A DNA stretch of 64,000 bases from Nemertoderma westbladi (GCA_032718475.1 JAUCBJ010007374.1:1-64000), one strand, 5' to 3'. Numbered from the stretch's first letter, positions 11,501 to 21,756 are shown. Program-made: numbers and translations. Notes: generated by a model not told the origin, from the letters alone.

Positions 11501-14074
11501 TATGAGAAGGAATAGCAGCTTCGCTCCCTGACTAGTACACAAACTAAACTCACCTATAAGATCATGAGCCGTCACCAGAATATTAAGCAATGGCATTGAG
11601 TTGAAATCATTAAACCCTGCTGAAGCATCCAACGTATAGTTACTGTTGTGACTGAAACATAATTTTACTAAATAGTAAACTGTCAACCACATAGACGACG
11701 TATCAAATGTAAATGCCTTTGAGAAAGTTTCAAACGTTATCACCATAATATCTAATAATGACTTCAACAACTTTTGTGCCACCGGCATATAAACAGCGTC
11801 ACAACCTTCATCAGTGAAACATTGGCCAATAAGAATGTCACAAATTGATTCTATAGTGGAGGCTTTTGCTTTAATAACAACTGAATTGCCATCTGTAAGA
11901 GTCTGTTTGCATAAACTTCTGTAGTGAGGAATAATTTCATTAATTGCACAAGCAGCCAACTGTAAGCAATCGTATGTTTTGTTTAACTCTTTCAATGATT
12001 TCATAGCGATAATAAATTGTGACATTCGAAGATGCGATTCTGTAGAACGCTTTGCAGTTGGCTGAAGTGAGGGCATCAACATTTCGATAACTTTACTATA
12101 CTCGCCACTTTCATACAATTCTTGGACTTCATTTAGTGATATGTTATAAAGAATATTATCCCGTTTCACATTGACATGGTTAACTGAAATAATATTGTCA
12201 TTTTTAACATAAGGTAAGGAAATTACAGTCACTTTATTTTGAGAAACATCATCGCATTCAAGTATTCTTAGACATATATCTAGACTATCTATAGTATTGT
12301 TAGCGTTCCCAATAGCTTCGTAATGTTTCGCCTTCCACCAATAATAACGAATAACATATATCAACCAATGGGAATATTGCAATAACATCTTATCATGTAG
12401 TAATACTTCCATAGCTGTTATATCAGAAAAATGGTCAGGATTGTCGAGGTAAATATCGGAATTGGTGTCACTATGGTCACTACTTGATCGGTTACATTGC
12501 CAAATATCTAATTTAATTTCACTATAAATTAATGCAGCTTTACTTAACACAACAACCATTGACATAGGTGCTGATTGTGGTGTGACTTGTACATGAGGAC
12601 GCCAACTTTCATACACTTTCACAAACTCAATACCATTGGCATTACTAAAAGCAGATTCATCTACAAGCTTACATATCAATTCAATGATTTCACCCATAAT
12701 ATCAATTACACCACAATTCTTATACAGCTTTTCGATAACCTCCGATAATTGTTTATCAATAACCTCATTAGTAAATTTAACGGTAATGTTACCAGTAGGT
12801 TTGTCAGCGTTGTTAACTGATTCATTTAGATTGACGTCTTCCAGCTGAATTTCTGCATTAGCTACATTTCCTTTTAGGGGAGACGGTAAAAGACCCCAAA
12901 TGAGATCGTGATAATTATCGTCTACATCACTATCATCTTGAGAGCGAGGCGACAACACAGCCGTCGAATCATTGTTAGAAATCTTACATATGTTTCTTAT
13001 TGAACGTCGCATTATTCCATGACTATGGACTGATTGAACAGATGGAATAGTAGGATCGCTGGAAATGTTTTCCATGTTTTCAACGCAAACAATCGAACCT
13101 GAAGGAAGTTCAACACTCTTTATATTTGAAGGGAGATCAGTAGAGGAGATTGTTGTTGGAGGGCCAGTAGGAATAATAATCGGGGTACCGAAGGTATATA
13201 ATTGGACGCTAGATCTGGATCCACTTGTAGAAGCCGAACTTACTGTATGGTAGATTTCGGTCAGATTGCGCAGTAAAGCTTGTAGTGAATTTATATTCCT
13301 CTCTGGGGAATTTACCCACTTTAGTTGTAAACAAGGCCCATTAACTCTATCATCATCAGGACTATTATACCACTTTTTTTTTAGCAAATATAAGTTGCCA
13401 GTCACACTATCGTTACTAATTCGTTTAAGTATAGAAGCTGAATCCTCAAAAGGCAATGAAGAAGAATCATTAGCATTGGTTAAGTATGAATGTAAATCGT
13501 TTGCTAATGCATATCCAGGTTCCTTTGCTAAAGCACGTTTGATAAGTTGTAAACAGTCAGAATGCTGCCCCAGAATAAAAAGGACTTTAATTAGCTGGTC
13601 CAAACACAACCAATTCGCTGAGTTACAGTCCAACCCACGAGTGAATGCATCCCGGGCAATAAAAAGATCGCAGTTGGCCATTGCTGCCATGCCAGCCTTA
13701 TACCACATAATCACATCTTTTGGGTCAATATCCAGAGCTCGGAAGTAATATGATACACTGTCTTTCCAATCTTTATCCAGGTAGGCTATTTGTGCCAAAT
13801 GCTTAAGTGTACAGTACATCATTTTCTTTCTGGGATCTTTTATGCTAGTATCGTCATCATCACTCTTGATAGCTTGTTGTAAAAATCTTCCTTTCAATAT
13901 TTGGAGAAATATAAGTTTAGCTTGTACAAGATTTTCCTCTGAAAAGTATTTCAAAGCCGAATTATACATGGAAAGTGCTTCGGATTCCAGTAATTCTGCA
14001 TCGCACTTTGGAGATTCGCTAAATTCTATTTCAGCTGTGTTATTTATACATTTTAACGCTTTAAACCCCTTCAT
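8600..14074 (-). CDS. CABIN1: Calcineurin-binding protein cabin-1-like TPR protein
   Basis: A single uninterrupted 1,824-codon reading frame resembles vertebrate CABIN1 from end to end. CABIN1 is a TPR scaffold of the HIRA-UBN-ASF1A histone H3.3 chaperone complex in the nucleus and, in vertebrates, a calcineurin and MEF2 repressor. The N-terminal 220 residues are TPR-like (YYFRALDIDPKDVIMWYKAG). A conserved block HYKALFRLAHAYYS then GVWRIPIDDIDRPGSF lies near residues 1370-1430, and a PKRKR basic cluster near residue 1345 could be a nuclear signal. The last ~120 residues are Ser/Thr/Asp-rich. I chose ATG 14074 because MKGFKALKCINNTAEIE aligns with the vertebrate start. The upstream ATG at 14155 only adds an unrelated hydrophobic stretch. 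Vertebrate CABIN1 is about 2,200 aa with dozens of exons, so the lack of introns is notable. Confidence 0.9.
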   Translation of the reverse strand: MKGFKALKCINNTAEIEFSESPKCDAELLESEALSMYNSALKYFSEENLVQAKLIFLQILKGRFLQQAIKSDDDDTSIKDPRKKMMYCTLKHLAQIAYLDKDWKDSVSYYFRALDIDPKDVIMWYKAGMAAMANCDLFIARDAFTRGLDCNSANWLCLDQLIKVLFILGQHSDCLQLIKRALAKEPGYALANDLHSYLTNANDSSSLPFEDSASILKRISNDSVTGNLYLLKKKWYNSPDDDRVNGPCLQLKWVNSPERNINSLQALLRNLTEIYHTVSSASTSGSRSSVQLYTFGTPIIIPTGPPTTISSTDLPSNIKSVELPSGSIVCVENMENISSDPTIPSVQSVHSHGIMRRSIRNICKISNNDSTAVLSPRSQDDSDVDDNYHDLIWGLLPSPLKGNVANAEIQLEDVNLNESVNNADKPTGNITVKFTNEVIDKQLSEVIEKLYKNCGVIDIMGEIIELICKLVDESAFSNANGIEFVKVYESWRPHVQVTPQSAPMSMVVVLSKAALIYSEIKLDIWQCNRSSSDHSDTNSDIYLDNPDHFSDITAMEVLLHDKMLLQYSHWLIYVIRYYWWKAKHYEAIGNANNTIDSLDICLRILECDDVSQNKVTVISLPYVKNDNIISVNHVNVKRDNILYNISLNEVQELYESGEYSKVIEMLMPSLQPTAKRSTESHLRMSQFIIAMKSLKELNKTYDCLQLAACAINEIIPHYRSLCKQTLTDGNSVVIKAKASTIESICDILIGQCFTDEGCDAVYMPVAQKLLKSLLDIMVITFETFSKAFTFDTSSMWLTVYYLVKLCFSHNSNYTLDASAGFNDFNSMPLLNILVTAHDLIGEFSLCTSQGAKLLFLLIDEASKMVSRVDRQSSLFQAVEQCFYCLFGHPIKKARVKYLDDHGSQQVPLTLANVAILYGFYKPDSPPEFDSYKSAAITEEVEKLFLRIIKFIPNQDEDVVVKYINGEIENPEPQIKDDVMESLADIYYHLADYYLKSQDTTQAEQYYIKDLIFNPRRFDSWAGLSLSRATKLEQLLNSPCDLTHSDLYSSANQVLRCFRMALSLDSDCHKLWIEYGSLSYTIATFYSQKRKYYVKIGGSSSDVSQIEKIRLEMLLISKSSLSHVMSLEDLDGTDRWLVLYMLGKLAEKFNDPLEKCFEYYLKAMTQLEKSGARCPRKISYNQPSYLSVEILEVFYRINASILKHCLSSDKIKDSTVSYFIEVLDHLDNSFFSTAIKSESGSISPSLKQKFPMFSTDIDYSLCAGTGASSTSTSIREQDYTSNNAISRGVTTSLFEPVGTNISQRANAVNDFLSVIYDTVDGVTKRIPTARRSFKREVSDSDADISFAPKRKRTCLELFPAMISNYGSFHGNKSNAVTEIKNRCIEAMKVCLHRFPNHYKALFRLAHAYYSVGDKKYIACSKDLLWGVRGSWHKYPHMPCPGLLQDRKKQHLFDGVWRIPIDDIDRPGSFTNHLAQCLDLLILVIYELLDYQTLHMVSEQLVKSPVQASKKFLRDAERISQARKCCDMSWDILLKIIFASNNLHEKCQLAADCYKLYQFTFKLDKLASDVFSKARSTLVTSYVHLFQPIPSALHIKCPDKFMVQKSVRGCQYLITQMRKNDFNVESAIRTAPQIYCPSPENKYKDVAEDVQHQYNKATSRISDVHSDICNEIPEVAVIFHSKSTPSTQPPFNISDADDSEIRRSISPSTILVSNPSTTTTDLLKTPVTCSSPVLVSLSSTSSSTEDNSSTSDGSSSTDIETGDIEDSSSTSSSQSASLEDFTMSSDTSDSSVYEVPKPTKHYPSQDPRQEVSFQSQNTQTFQDNVK

Positions 14075-14168
14075 TATATCGCAAAGCCAAGATATCCAAC
14101 AATATAATAGAAAAGGCAATAACTGGTTATTGATTACGGTACATAAAACATACATAAATTTAAGAACT

Positions 14169-14438
14169 TTAGACGCTGCCTTTAGATGATGAAACGTTTA
14201 CTCCAGCATACCATGGGAGATTTTTTCCTTTTTGACCAACAGATCGCACCCTTCCTTGTTCCACGAACAATGTTCTGCACTTAGCAAAAGGATCATAAGC
14301 CCAAACATTGAGTTTATCACCAAGGCGTGGTCTTACTTTTGTGAAGGAATAACCTGTACCAAGTGCACTTTTCAGCTTCACTAGGTAGTAAGGCCGAGTA
14401 GACTTTGATTTAGCTAGCAAAACTGCAGATCGAAACAT
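14169..14438 (-). CDS. MRPL33: Mitochondrial large-subunit ribosomal protein bL33m
   Basis: This 89-residue protein begins MFRSAVLLAKSKSTRPYYLV and continues with GTGYSFTKVRPRLGDKL and YDPFAKCRTLFVEQGRVRS. It matches the small bL33m protein of the mitochondrial 39S/54S subunit over its whole core. Vertebrate MRPL33 is 65 aa and ends near the RS motif; here about 22 extra residues follow, beginning GQKGKNLPWY. The coding sequence is intron-free. The ATG is preceded by ctaattag-ac, a possible splice acceptor (AG at 14442-14441). The stop codon lies 94 nt before the CABIN1 ATG on the same strand, which suggests a shared transcript. A 2.5-kb foldback transposon sits 40 bp upstream. Confidence 0.92.
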   Translation of the reverse strand: MFRSAVLLAKSKSTRPYYLVKLKSALGTGYSFTKVRPRLGDKLNVWAYDPFAKCRTLFVEQGRVRSVGQKGKNLPWYAGVNVSSSKGSV

Positions 14439-14440
14439 GT

Positions 14441-14455
14441 CTAATTAGATAATAA
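14441..14455 (-). promoter_or_regulatory. Candidate 3' splice acceptor upstream of MRPL33 start
   Basis: On the minus strand the sequence reads ttattatctaattag-ac-ATG. A pyrimidine-rich run ends in AG (14442-14441) 2 nt before the MRPL33 start codon. It could serve a 5' UTR intron or spliced-leader trans-splicing. Only transcript data could tell. Confidence 0.35.
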
Positions 14456-14485
14456 TTCAATTATGCGCATAAACAAATTACAGAT

Positions 14486-16953
14486 TAGGGTGGTCCTTAT
14501 TTCAATGTAAAATTTAAAAGTTGTGGAAATTCTCCTCTGACCCCCCCAAGTTCTTTCTTCTGATAAAAAAACACCTTGAGTAAAATTTGAGCAGAAATGA
14601 TATATATTTAGAGGTAGCTCAAACACCCTGAAGTTGAGCGTTTGGACACCATTTGATCGCGCGCGCAGAATATAATGGAGTTTGCTGATATGAAGGCTTC
14701 TATTTGTTGTACAGAGTTAATTTTAGGCTTATTTGAACCTCAATCATCGATTTAGTGGGTGTAGATACCTTCAAAACAAGTGCTAAGCTAGTAGTTCTTG
14801 AGATATCACACAAAAGCTTAAGCCCGGCACAACTCATCAATCGATCTTTCAATTGATTGCGCCTAGGACATATTGAAATATTGGTATTGACAGTTTGTAG
14901 GTCTACCTCCCTGCATCTTATTTCAGTTGATCTCGATTTTAGCATTGTCTAACCATTCAAAGCTATGTTTAGTAAAACAAAATTCATCACAACCCCATGG
15001 GAAATGCTTGCACAAGCATCACTAATTTGTGTCTAAGCGCCATTTGGTACGATATCAATAATTGGCCACAAAACTTAACTTTTGGTTAATTATATCTTGG
15101 AACTGTTCGTTTAATTTGATTTTGACTGATTTTAAGATGCAGAATCCAAAAATCATATCTGATTTGAATTTTAAAATGATATAGTGCATGATATTCAACA
15201 ATACCACACTGTACATCAAAGCATATTAAAAGGATTGATAGAAACAGATATGTGCATCCAGCGACCATTAGAGTACTATATGGGAAGAAGCTTTGAACAT
15301 ATGCATTATACATAATTAGACAATGCTGATTCCAAATCTGATTTCAGATTTGCCCTACCCCATCAAGTTTTCTCACAATTGCCAATTTATATTCAAAACA
15401 ACTGTACAACTGTAAGGAGAGAGAAGTCGATTCAAAAGGGTTAAAAAATGCTCAAAATCAATCTACAACATTGAATGGAGCTTTGTTCATATGAATTATA
15501 TATAATTAAACAATGGTGATTCCAAATCTGCTTTCAGATTTGCCATGCTGCCATAGCATATCAAGTTTTTTCACAATTGCCAATTTGAGTTCAAATTACT
15601 TATCGCGAACAACTGTGATGAGTGAAGTAGATTCAATAATAATCAAATATGCTCCAAATCAATATAAAACATGAAAAAGAGCTTTGTTAATTTGAGTTAT
15701 ATATTAAACAATGCAATCTATATGGTGAATCTGCTATCAGATTTACCATAGCATATGTTGTAGATTGATTTGGGGGTGTATTTTATTCTTATTGAATCTA
15801 CTTTCACTCATAGTAATTGTTTGCGATAAGTAATTTGAACTTAAATTGGCAATTGTAAAAAAAACTTGATATCCTGTGGCAGTATGGCAAATATGAAAGC
15901 AGATTTGGAATCAGCATTGTTTAAAAATATATAATTCATATAAACAATGCTCCATTCAATGTTTTGGATTGATTTTGAGCATATTTGATTCTCATTTGAA
16001 TCTACGCCACTCATCACAGTCGTTTGGAATAAGTTTTTGAACTCAAAGGGGCAATTGTGAAAAAACTTGATGTGGTAGGGCAAATCTGAATTCAGATTTG
16101 GAATCAGCATTGCCTAATTATGTATAGTACATATGTGCATAGCTTCTTCCCATATATTAGTTCTCTTTTGGTCGCTGGATGCACATATCTCTGCATCTAT
16201 CAATCATTATCTTAAAATGCTTTGAAGTACAGTATAGTATTGTTGTGTATATCAGGCACCATATGCCATATCATTTTAAAATACAAATCAGATGAGATTT
16301 TTGGATTCTGCACTTAACATCAGTCATAATCAAATTAAACGAATAGTTCCTAGATATAATTAACCAAAAGTTAAGTTTTGTGGCCAATTATTGATATCGT
16401 ACCAAATGGCGCTTAGCAGATGTGATTAGTGATGCTTGTGCAAGCATTTCCCATGGGGTTGTGATGAATTTTTTTTACTAAACATAGCTTTGAATGGTTA
16501 GACAATGCTAAAATCGAGATTAACTGAAATAAGATGCAGGGAGGTATACCTACAAAATGTTAATGCCAATATTTCAATATGTCCTAGGCGCAATCAATTG
16601 AAAGATCGATTGATGAGTTGTGCCGGGCTTAAGCTTTTGTGTGATATCTCAAGAACTACTAGCTTAGCACTTGTTTTGAAGGTATCTACACCCACTAAAT
16701 CGATGATTGAGGTTCAAATAAGCCTAAAATTAACTCTGTACGACCAACAGAAGCCTTCATATCAGCAAACTCTATTATATTCTTCGCGCGCGATCAATCG
16801 GTGACCAGACACTCAACTTCAGTGTGTTTGAGCTACCTCTAATATTTGATGTACATGCTTAAAATTTCGCATGTCGTATTTTTTGACGAAATGGAAACAT
16901 TTGAGGGGGTCAGAGATGATAAATTCCAACCTTTCAAAATAAGGACCACCCTA
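14486..16953. mobile_element. Giant foldback (palindromic) non-autonomous element, hAT-like target duplication
   Basis: The 2,468-bp element begins TAGGGTGGTCCTTATTT and ends with its inverse (16937-16953). It is flanked by an exact 8-bp direct repeat TTACAGAT at 14478-14485 and 16954-16961. The two arms, about 1.2 kb each, are inverted copies of one another with moderate divergence, meeting near 15720-15770. Each arm contains two tandem copies of a 190-bp unit with ATTCCAAATCTG and CACAATTGCCAATTT. No transposase is present. The mirrored frames at 14700-14945 (minus) and 16505-16804 (plus) are the same arm sequence read twice. Confidence 0.85.
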
Positions 16954-16961
16954 TTACAGAT

Positions 16962-17576
16962 GCCTATATGACATAACATGGCTTTGTTGTATGTTTTATA
17001 TTCTTTAGACTTAGGACTACCGGTATACGAGTAATGTAATGGGCAAATGGGTGGGGGAGGGGGTGCGGGGGTTGGGGTTGTCTATTGACGCAAGCAAATC
17101 CTATCAGCCTATCTCAGCGAATTCATTCATATACTGTATACACAGGTATACATCATACATCTGCACATACACATGTCTAGTTTGACAGTTTGAGCTGGTT
17201 ATTTTAGGACCTTTAAATTAAATTTATACCGGTATTTTAAAAATGGGCCAGTGCCACAGAGCTATAAATTCAATATTCAGTGGCACAGTGACACAATGCC
17301 GTCTAAAAGCACATATATAATGTAAGTGTTACAGTATAAGTATATTTACTATTGCGCCATTCTGCCATTGAGTTCAGTAATACAGTAATAACTGAATAAG
17401 TGTCACAAAAAGACAAAAACAGCCAGCACCATGTTTTTAAGTCAGACAGTTAAATACCGGTTCTGATACTGCAGTACTGTAATAATAAGTTAATAATTCG
17501 TACCTAATTACTTAAAACTTTGCGCTCAAAATTAGTGAATACAAATTGTGAATTTCTGAGTCTCTTCAGACAGTCA
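16962..17576. other. Intergenic DNA with a G-rich tract
   Basis: No gene is seen. The strand at 17050-17085 carries five runs of four or more G within 35 bp (GGGGGAGGGGGTGCGGGG), a potential G-quadruplex. Confidence 0.4.
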
Positions 17577-17586
17577 GATGCGGAGG

Positions 17587-17826
17587 TTATCGTTCATATG
17601 CGTACCTCTGGCAAAAGAAGCAGGTTACAGTGGTGGTGTTTTCTAACCAAAACAATAAACTAATCTCCATTACTTAATTAACGGAAAGGAGCAGGTTACA
17701 GTGGTGGGCTTTTCTAACCAAAACAATAAACAATATCTCAATAACATAGGGTATTTCATACTTATAGTCTTATTTTTGCAATACGAAAATACCAGACAGC
17801 CAGAGGTACGCATATGAACTATAACT
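17587..17826. mobile_element. Small inverted-repeat element (MITE-like)
   Basis: TTCATATGCGTACCTCTGGC at 17594-17613 is perfectly inverted at about 17799-17818. The similarity extends a few bases outwards (GTTAT-GTTCATATG). The interior contains two copies of the dispersed phrase AGCAGGTTACAG...ACCAAAACAATAAAC (about 17616-17660 and 17686-17731). No target duplication is evident. Confidence 0.55.
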
Positions 17827-17849
17827 GATGCGGATACATCAGTACATGA

Positions 17850-19193
17850 CCGAACGTAATCAGGATCGAATGTCGAATGTAACATACTGACGTAGTTATT
17901 ATGTGTCGAACGTTATATACCGCAATTATGTTACATTGGACTGTTGGATCCTATAACTATGTTACATTCGATCTACAAATTACTAAGCCGGAATGACAAG
18001 ATTATGCAGGTTACTTTTATTTAAAGGCTGACAGGCTGAAAGGAGCAGGTTACAGAGGCGAGTTGGGGGAACCAAAGCAATAAACGAAAGTTAACACATG
18101 TTACAAGATTATTCAGGTTACTTAATTCAGTAATTGGGTAGGCCTATTGGGTTTTGTTTTGTACTCATCAAACTCAGAAACTGTTTCTTCCTGTAAGTAA
18201 ATAAACGAAGCATTTCATCCGGTTACTGGGTTAACTCCTGAAATCAAAACACAACTGAAATAAATGTAGGCCTATCAGCCTATGTTGCTATGTATATGTT
18301 ACATTCGGTAGTTCGGGCTTAGTAATTTGTAGATCGAATGTAACATAGGCCTAGTTAGTTATATCTGTATAGGATCGAATGTAACATAATTGACAGATTG
18401 AGCTGTTGAGGTTACATTCAGACGTTCGATTCGTAAAAACTATGTTCAGATGTTACATTCGATCCTGTATGGAATCCATCCAAAAAGTGCGCCGGATGCC
18501 GGATAGCGCGCCGACCAATTTTTATGCGCGCGGCGGGCCGATGCCATTTCGAAGAAAAACCCTGCGCCAACTAAATTTTTAAGCACGCTGATGCAATTTC
18601 GAAAAAACCCCGCGCCAACTAAATTTTTAAGCGCACCACACATTGAAACAATTTTGAAGAGCGCCATGCCAATGCAAATTCAATTTTGAGGGAGTGTAAC
18701 CAATCTGTCAATGTCAGTCAGTCAGTACTGCTGTACCAGTCCCTGCTGCCCTACACAACAGCAGAACAGTTGCCTAACCAGTCTGCCAGTGGTTAGGCAA
18801 ATGTTGTATACTTTCTTTTTCTGTTGTATGGTTCAGTGGTTAGTAACCACTGAACCATACAACAGAAAAAGAAAGGCGAGCGAAGCGAGCCGAAATTTTT
18901 AAACAGCTAATGCAATTTTTAAGGCACTTCCATAGCCTAACTGCCTAATTGTTAAACCTGTAAACTAACAAATCGGCGCCGGTTTTTATTTTTGGGAGCG
19001 CCATGGGCTGATGGGCCAAAGCCGGCGCGCTTTACGATTTTCGAGGGCGCCACGCGCCAAAGTCGGCGCGCTTTACGATTTTCGAGCGCGCCACGCGCCA
19101 CATTGGCGCGCTTTTATTGCAAAGTGCGCCGGATTAATCCGGCGCAAAGTGTCTATGGATTCCAGTCTGGCATTCGATCCTGATTACGTTCGG
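17850..19193. mobile_element. Nested inverted-repeat element
   Basis: A 23-bp sequence starting CCGAACGTAATCAGG at 17850-17872 is perfectly inverted at 19171-19193. Inside, a 31-bp perfect inverted pair lies at about 17957-17988 and 18318-18348 (ATGTTACATTCGATC core). GC-rich degenerate tandem repeats follow at 18480-18670 (GCGCCAACTAAATTTTTAAG) and 18970-19140 (CGGCGCGCTTTACGATTTTC). No target duplication or transposase is seen, so the whole may be several nested insertions. Confidence 0.55.
18811..18875. repeat. 65-nt perfect hairpin palindrome
   Basis: The left arm 18811-18842 (starting CTTTCTTTTTCTGTTG) is the exact reverse complement of 18844-18875, with a single G between them: 32 of 32 bases pair. 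It is followed at once by GCGAGCGAAGCGAGC (18876-18890). Confidence 0.9.
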
Positions 19194-20036
19194 CTGTTAG
19201 GTCTGTCACCCGCTGACCCGTGAGATGCAAGCAAGTAAGCCTAATCTTTAGATCTCATAGTCCCAGGCAGCCAGGGATGCACATAATTCAGTAGGGCCTA
19301 ATTCCTGAATTCAGTAGGCTAATTAGATCTGTAGATACTAGCTGACTAGACTGCTAGATAGGCATATTTATTGGTCAGTTGGTGGTTAGGCTGTTAGGCC
19401 TATTTCGCCTCGTTCACACCCAAAATTAGGTATCGGCAGACCGGTAAACAATAATTTTGTGAGGTTTGAGAGCAAAAACTACCGCCAGTCGCCAGTCAGC
19501 CCGGCTGCCCGGCAGTAAAATGTCTGACTGTCTGAAAAGAGTTCACTGACAGACTGACAGACACTGACTGAAGTTGTCTCAAAAAAATCTATTAGGCCTA
19601 CAGTATTCAGGTCAGGTATTACTGTATTAGGACCCTATCTGCCTATTCAGCTATTACTGTCACTGTCAGACTGTATAACAGTATTACAGTATTACCCAGT
19701 TACAGAGTTACCGGTAGGGCTAGTCCAGTAGTCGGAATAATGTACCGGTACTGTTAGACCAGCAGACTGTATTCATAATTACTGAATTAATATAAGCAAT
19801 AATTTTTCTTGTCCGTTTAAATCACTCATGATGTCCTTTTTTTTTTACTTTTTATGTCCTCCAGAAATCTACCGTTAGGTTCCATGCTACCGGTTTCTCT
19901 ACTGCTGTTATCTTACAGTCTTAGGCTATCCAGCTATCAGTACTGCAGTACCGTAGTATAGGCCTATAGCTGTATAGAGCACTATTTTGCAGTATTGCTG
20001 TCAGGCTACAGGCTATTGTATGTAGGTATAAAGCGG
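19194..20036. other. Intergenic DNA, no gene seen
   Basis: AT-rich sequence with short degenerate motifs (GACTGACAGACTGACAG near 19548-19570, many CAGTA/TACTG words and GGCCTA palindromes). I see no open frame of interest and no clear element boundaries. Confidence 0.4.
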
Positions 20037-20152
20037 GTGTTTGAAAAAGGTGGACTGGACACAGAAAACATGGACAACGGACAGACCAATCACGGGCGAT
20101 TTGCGTCACACAGCTTGTCCACCTTTTTCAGCTTTGTTGTCCACCTTTTTCA
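20037..20152. mobile_element. Short MITE-like inverted repeat, AAAAAGGTGGAC family, copy 1
   Basis: TTTGAAAAAGGTGGACTGGA at the left and GTCCACCTTTTTCAAATTT at the right form inverted ends of a 116-bp unit. The same left end (26 bp, 20037-20062) is perfectly inverted at 21673-21698, where a second copy of the family ends. A third, more diverged unit follows at about 20153-20245. Confidence 0.6.
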
Positions 20153-20273
20153 AATTTGAATAAGGTGGACTGGGTTGAGAAAGAACAGGCAAATGAATTG
20201 ACCAATCAGATTGATTTGCACATTAGAGCAGCTCTGTCCACGTTTTTAAAAAAATTTCAGAAGGTTTTTATGT

Positions 20274-20925
20274 ATTCTGGGATTATTATTGTGGGGCGAG
20301 ACACGTAGTCGGCGAGCCTTGGCATACGGTTCATATAGGGTAAATGGGGCATGTCCGTCTGTCTGTCTGTCCGTCTGTCTGGTAAATGTTTGAACGCGAA
20401 TTTCTCGGCATCGCTGGTTCGGAATTGAACCAAACTTAGTAGGCAAGTAGTAGAGAGAAAGTTTAGAAAGTTTGTAAAGTTTGGTGAAAAATCATGCAGT
20501 CTGACGTCAGCTACGACAGATTTTGTGGTTTTTAGAAAATGTTAAATTTCTCGGGAAGGCCTCATTTTCCTGAGCTTAAATTTTGGTGGCCTGTAGAGAA
20601 TCATGAAGTCTATCTTTTACGAAATTGAAAAGTTAAGACATTTAATTGGGGATCCGCTAGAGACTCAGAAGTAATGACATAGGCCTACCGGTACGGTACT
20701 GCTGTACAGTGCTGCACTGGTAAGTACAAAATTGCAGAATAACAATTTGACACCACCTAGCGGATTAACATATGATTGTATATCGAATGAATACATTTAT
20801 AGCATGGGATATGGGGTTCAAACTAGACATGCCCCATTTGCTCTATATGAACCGTATGCCAAGGCTTGCTTGCCGACTACGTGCTGCGCGAAGTCCCCAC
20901 GAACGTGTTATTATTATCCCATACT
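20274..20925. mobile_element. Inverted-repeat element inside the 20.0-21.7 kb cluster
   Basis: A stretch of about 80 bp near 20288-20354 (CGTAGTCGGCGAGCCTTGGC, CATACGGTTCATATAG) recurs inverted at about 20830-20915 with small changes. The interior is non-coding, with a (GTCT)n run near 20354-20380. Confidence 0.55.
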
Positions 20926-21577
20926 TACTGTGACCAACCGAAGTTGTCGAAATAGGCCTAGTTCAATAATATGGGGCGAGCCACGAAGTCTGAGAGCTGA
21001 GCTTTACAGCCTTAGCATCAATATTGGAACGTCAATATTCTAACTCATTCATTACAGTATAAAGTTAATTATAATAATAACTACCTATTGTACTGTGAAG
21101 GAAATATAATATGCTTAATTTACCATTCATCCCGAGATCTGTTATTAAACGACCGAGCGCACCGAGGGAGGTAAATAAGTCCCCATATTTTGGGAGTGGA
21201 GGTCCGAAACCCTAATTCAAAGTGGAAATGGAGGCCCAAAGCCTTAATTATAAAACAGTAATGTAACCCCAACCTTAAATATTTTGGATCCTAAATTCCA
21301 CAAAATTTCTTAGATTAGAGCATCGAGACTTTAGGGCTACTAATGACAGTTTTAATTAGGGTTTGGACCTGACCAACTAAACCAAACACAAAAATAAACC
21401 AATAAATCCAAGTTAAAGTGCTGTACGGTACGCTAGACATACTATTAATATACTGTAAGTCTATAGGAGGGCAATCCGCAGGGGGGGGGGGGGGGGGGGG
21501 GGTAGATACGCCTAGGACACCGGCAGCATTCTTAATGCAACTGCTTCCAGCATGCCCATTATAGATAGATAATTGAA
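20926..21577. other. Intergenic DNA with a 22-bp poly-G run
   Basis: No gene is seen. A run of 22 G lies at 21481-21502. A GAGCGCACCGAGGGAGG motif lies at about 21154-21170. Confidence 0.4.
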
Positions 21578-21698
21578 ACCTGAAAAAGGTGTGGACAGTC
21601 CAATCACTAATAAATAGCATTGCTTTAATACGTTTCTGATTGGTCAGACTATTATCTATGTTTTTTGTGCATGTGTCCAGTCCACCTTTTTCAAACAC
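21578..21698. mobile_element. Short MITE-like inverted repeat, AAAAAGGTGGAC family, copy 2
   Basis: CTGAAAAAGGTGTGGACAGT at the left and the inverse of the copy-1 left end at the right (21673-21698) bound a 121-bp unit. Part of a further copy (CTTGAAAAAGGTGGACAGAC, 21735-21754) abuts the truncated 3' end of the BEL element. Confidence 0.55.
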
Positions 21699-21756
21699 AC
21701 ATCTTATTCCCAATTATGTAGCTAAGAAAGCGGAAACTTGAAAAAGGTGGACAGAC

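Noticed and set aside
14075-14155. CABIN1 start at the upstream ATG (14155)
   Set aside because: The extra 27 residues are hydrophobic and unlike the orthologue N-terminus, and they begin 14 nt after the MRPL33 stop.
14700-16804. Conserved 81- and 99-codon frames with MLKSR starts in the two foldback arms
   Set aside because: They are mirror copies of the same arm; similarity comes from the inverted repeat, and they match no known protein.
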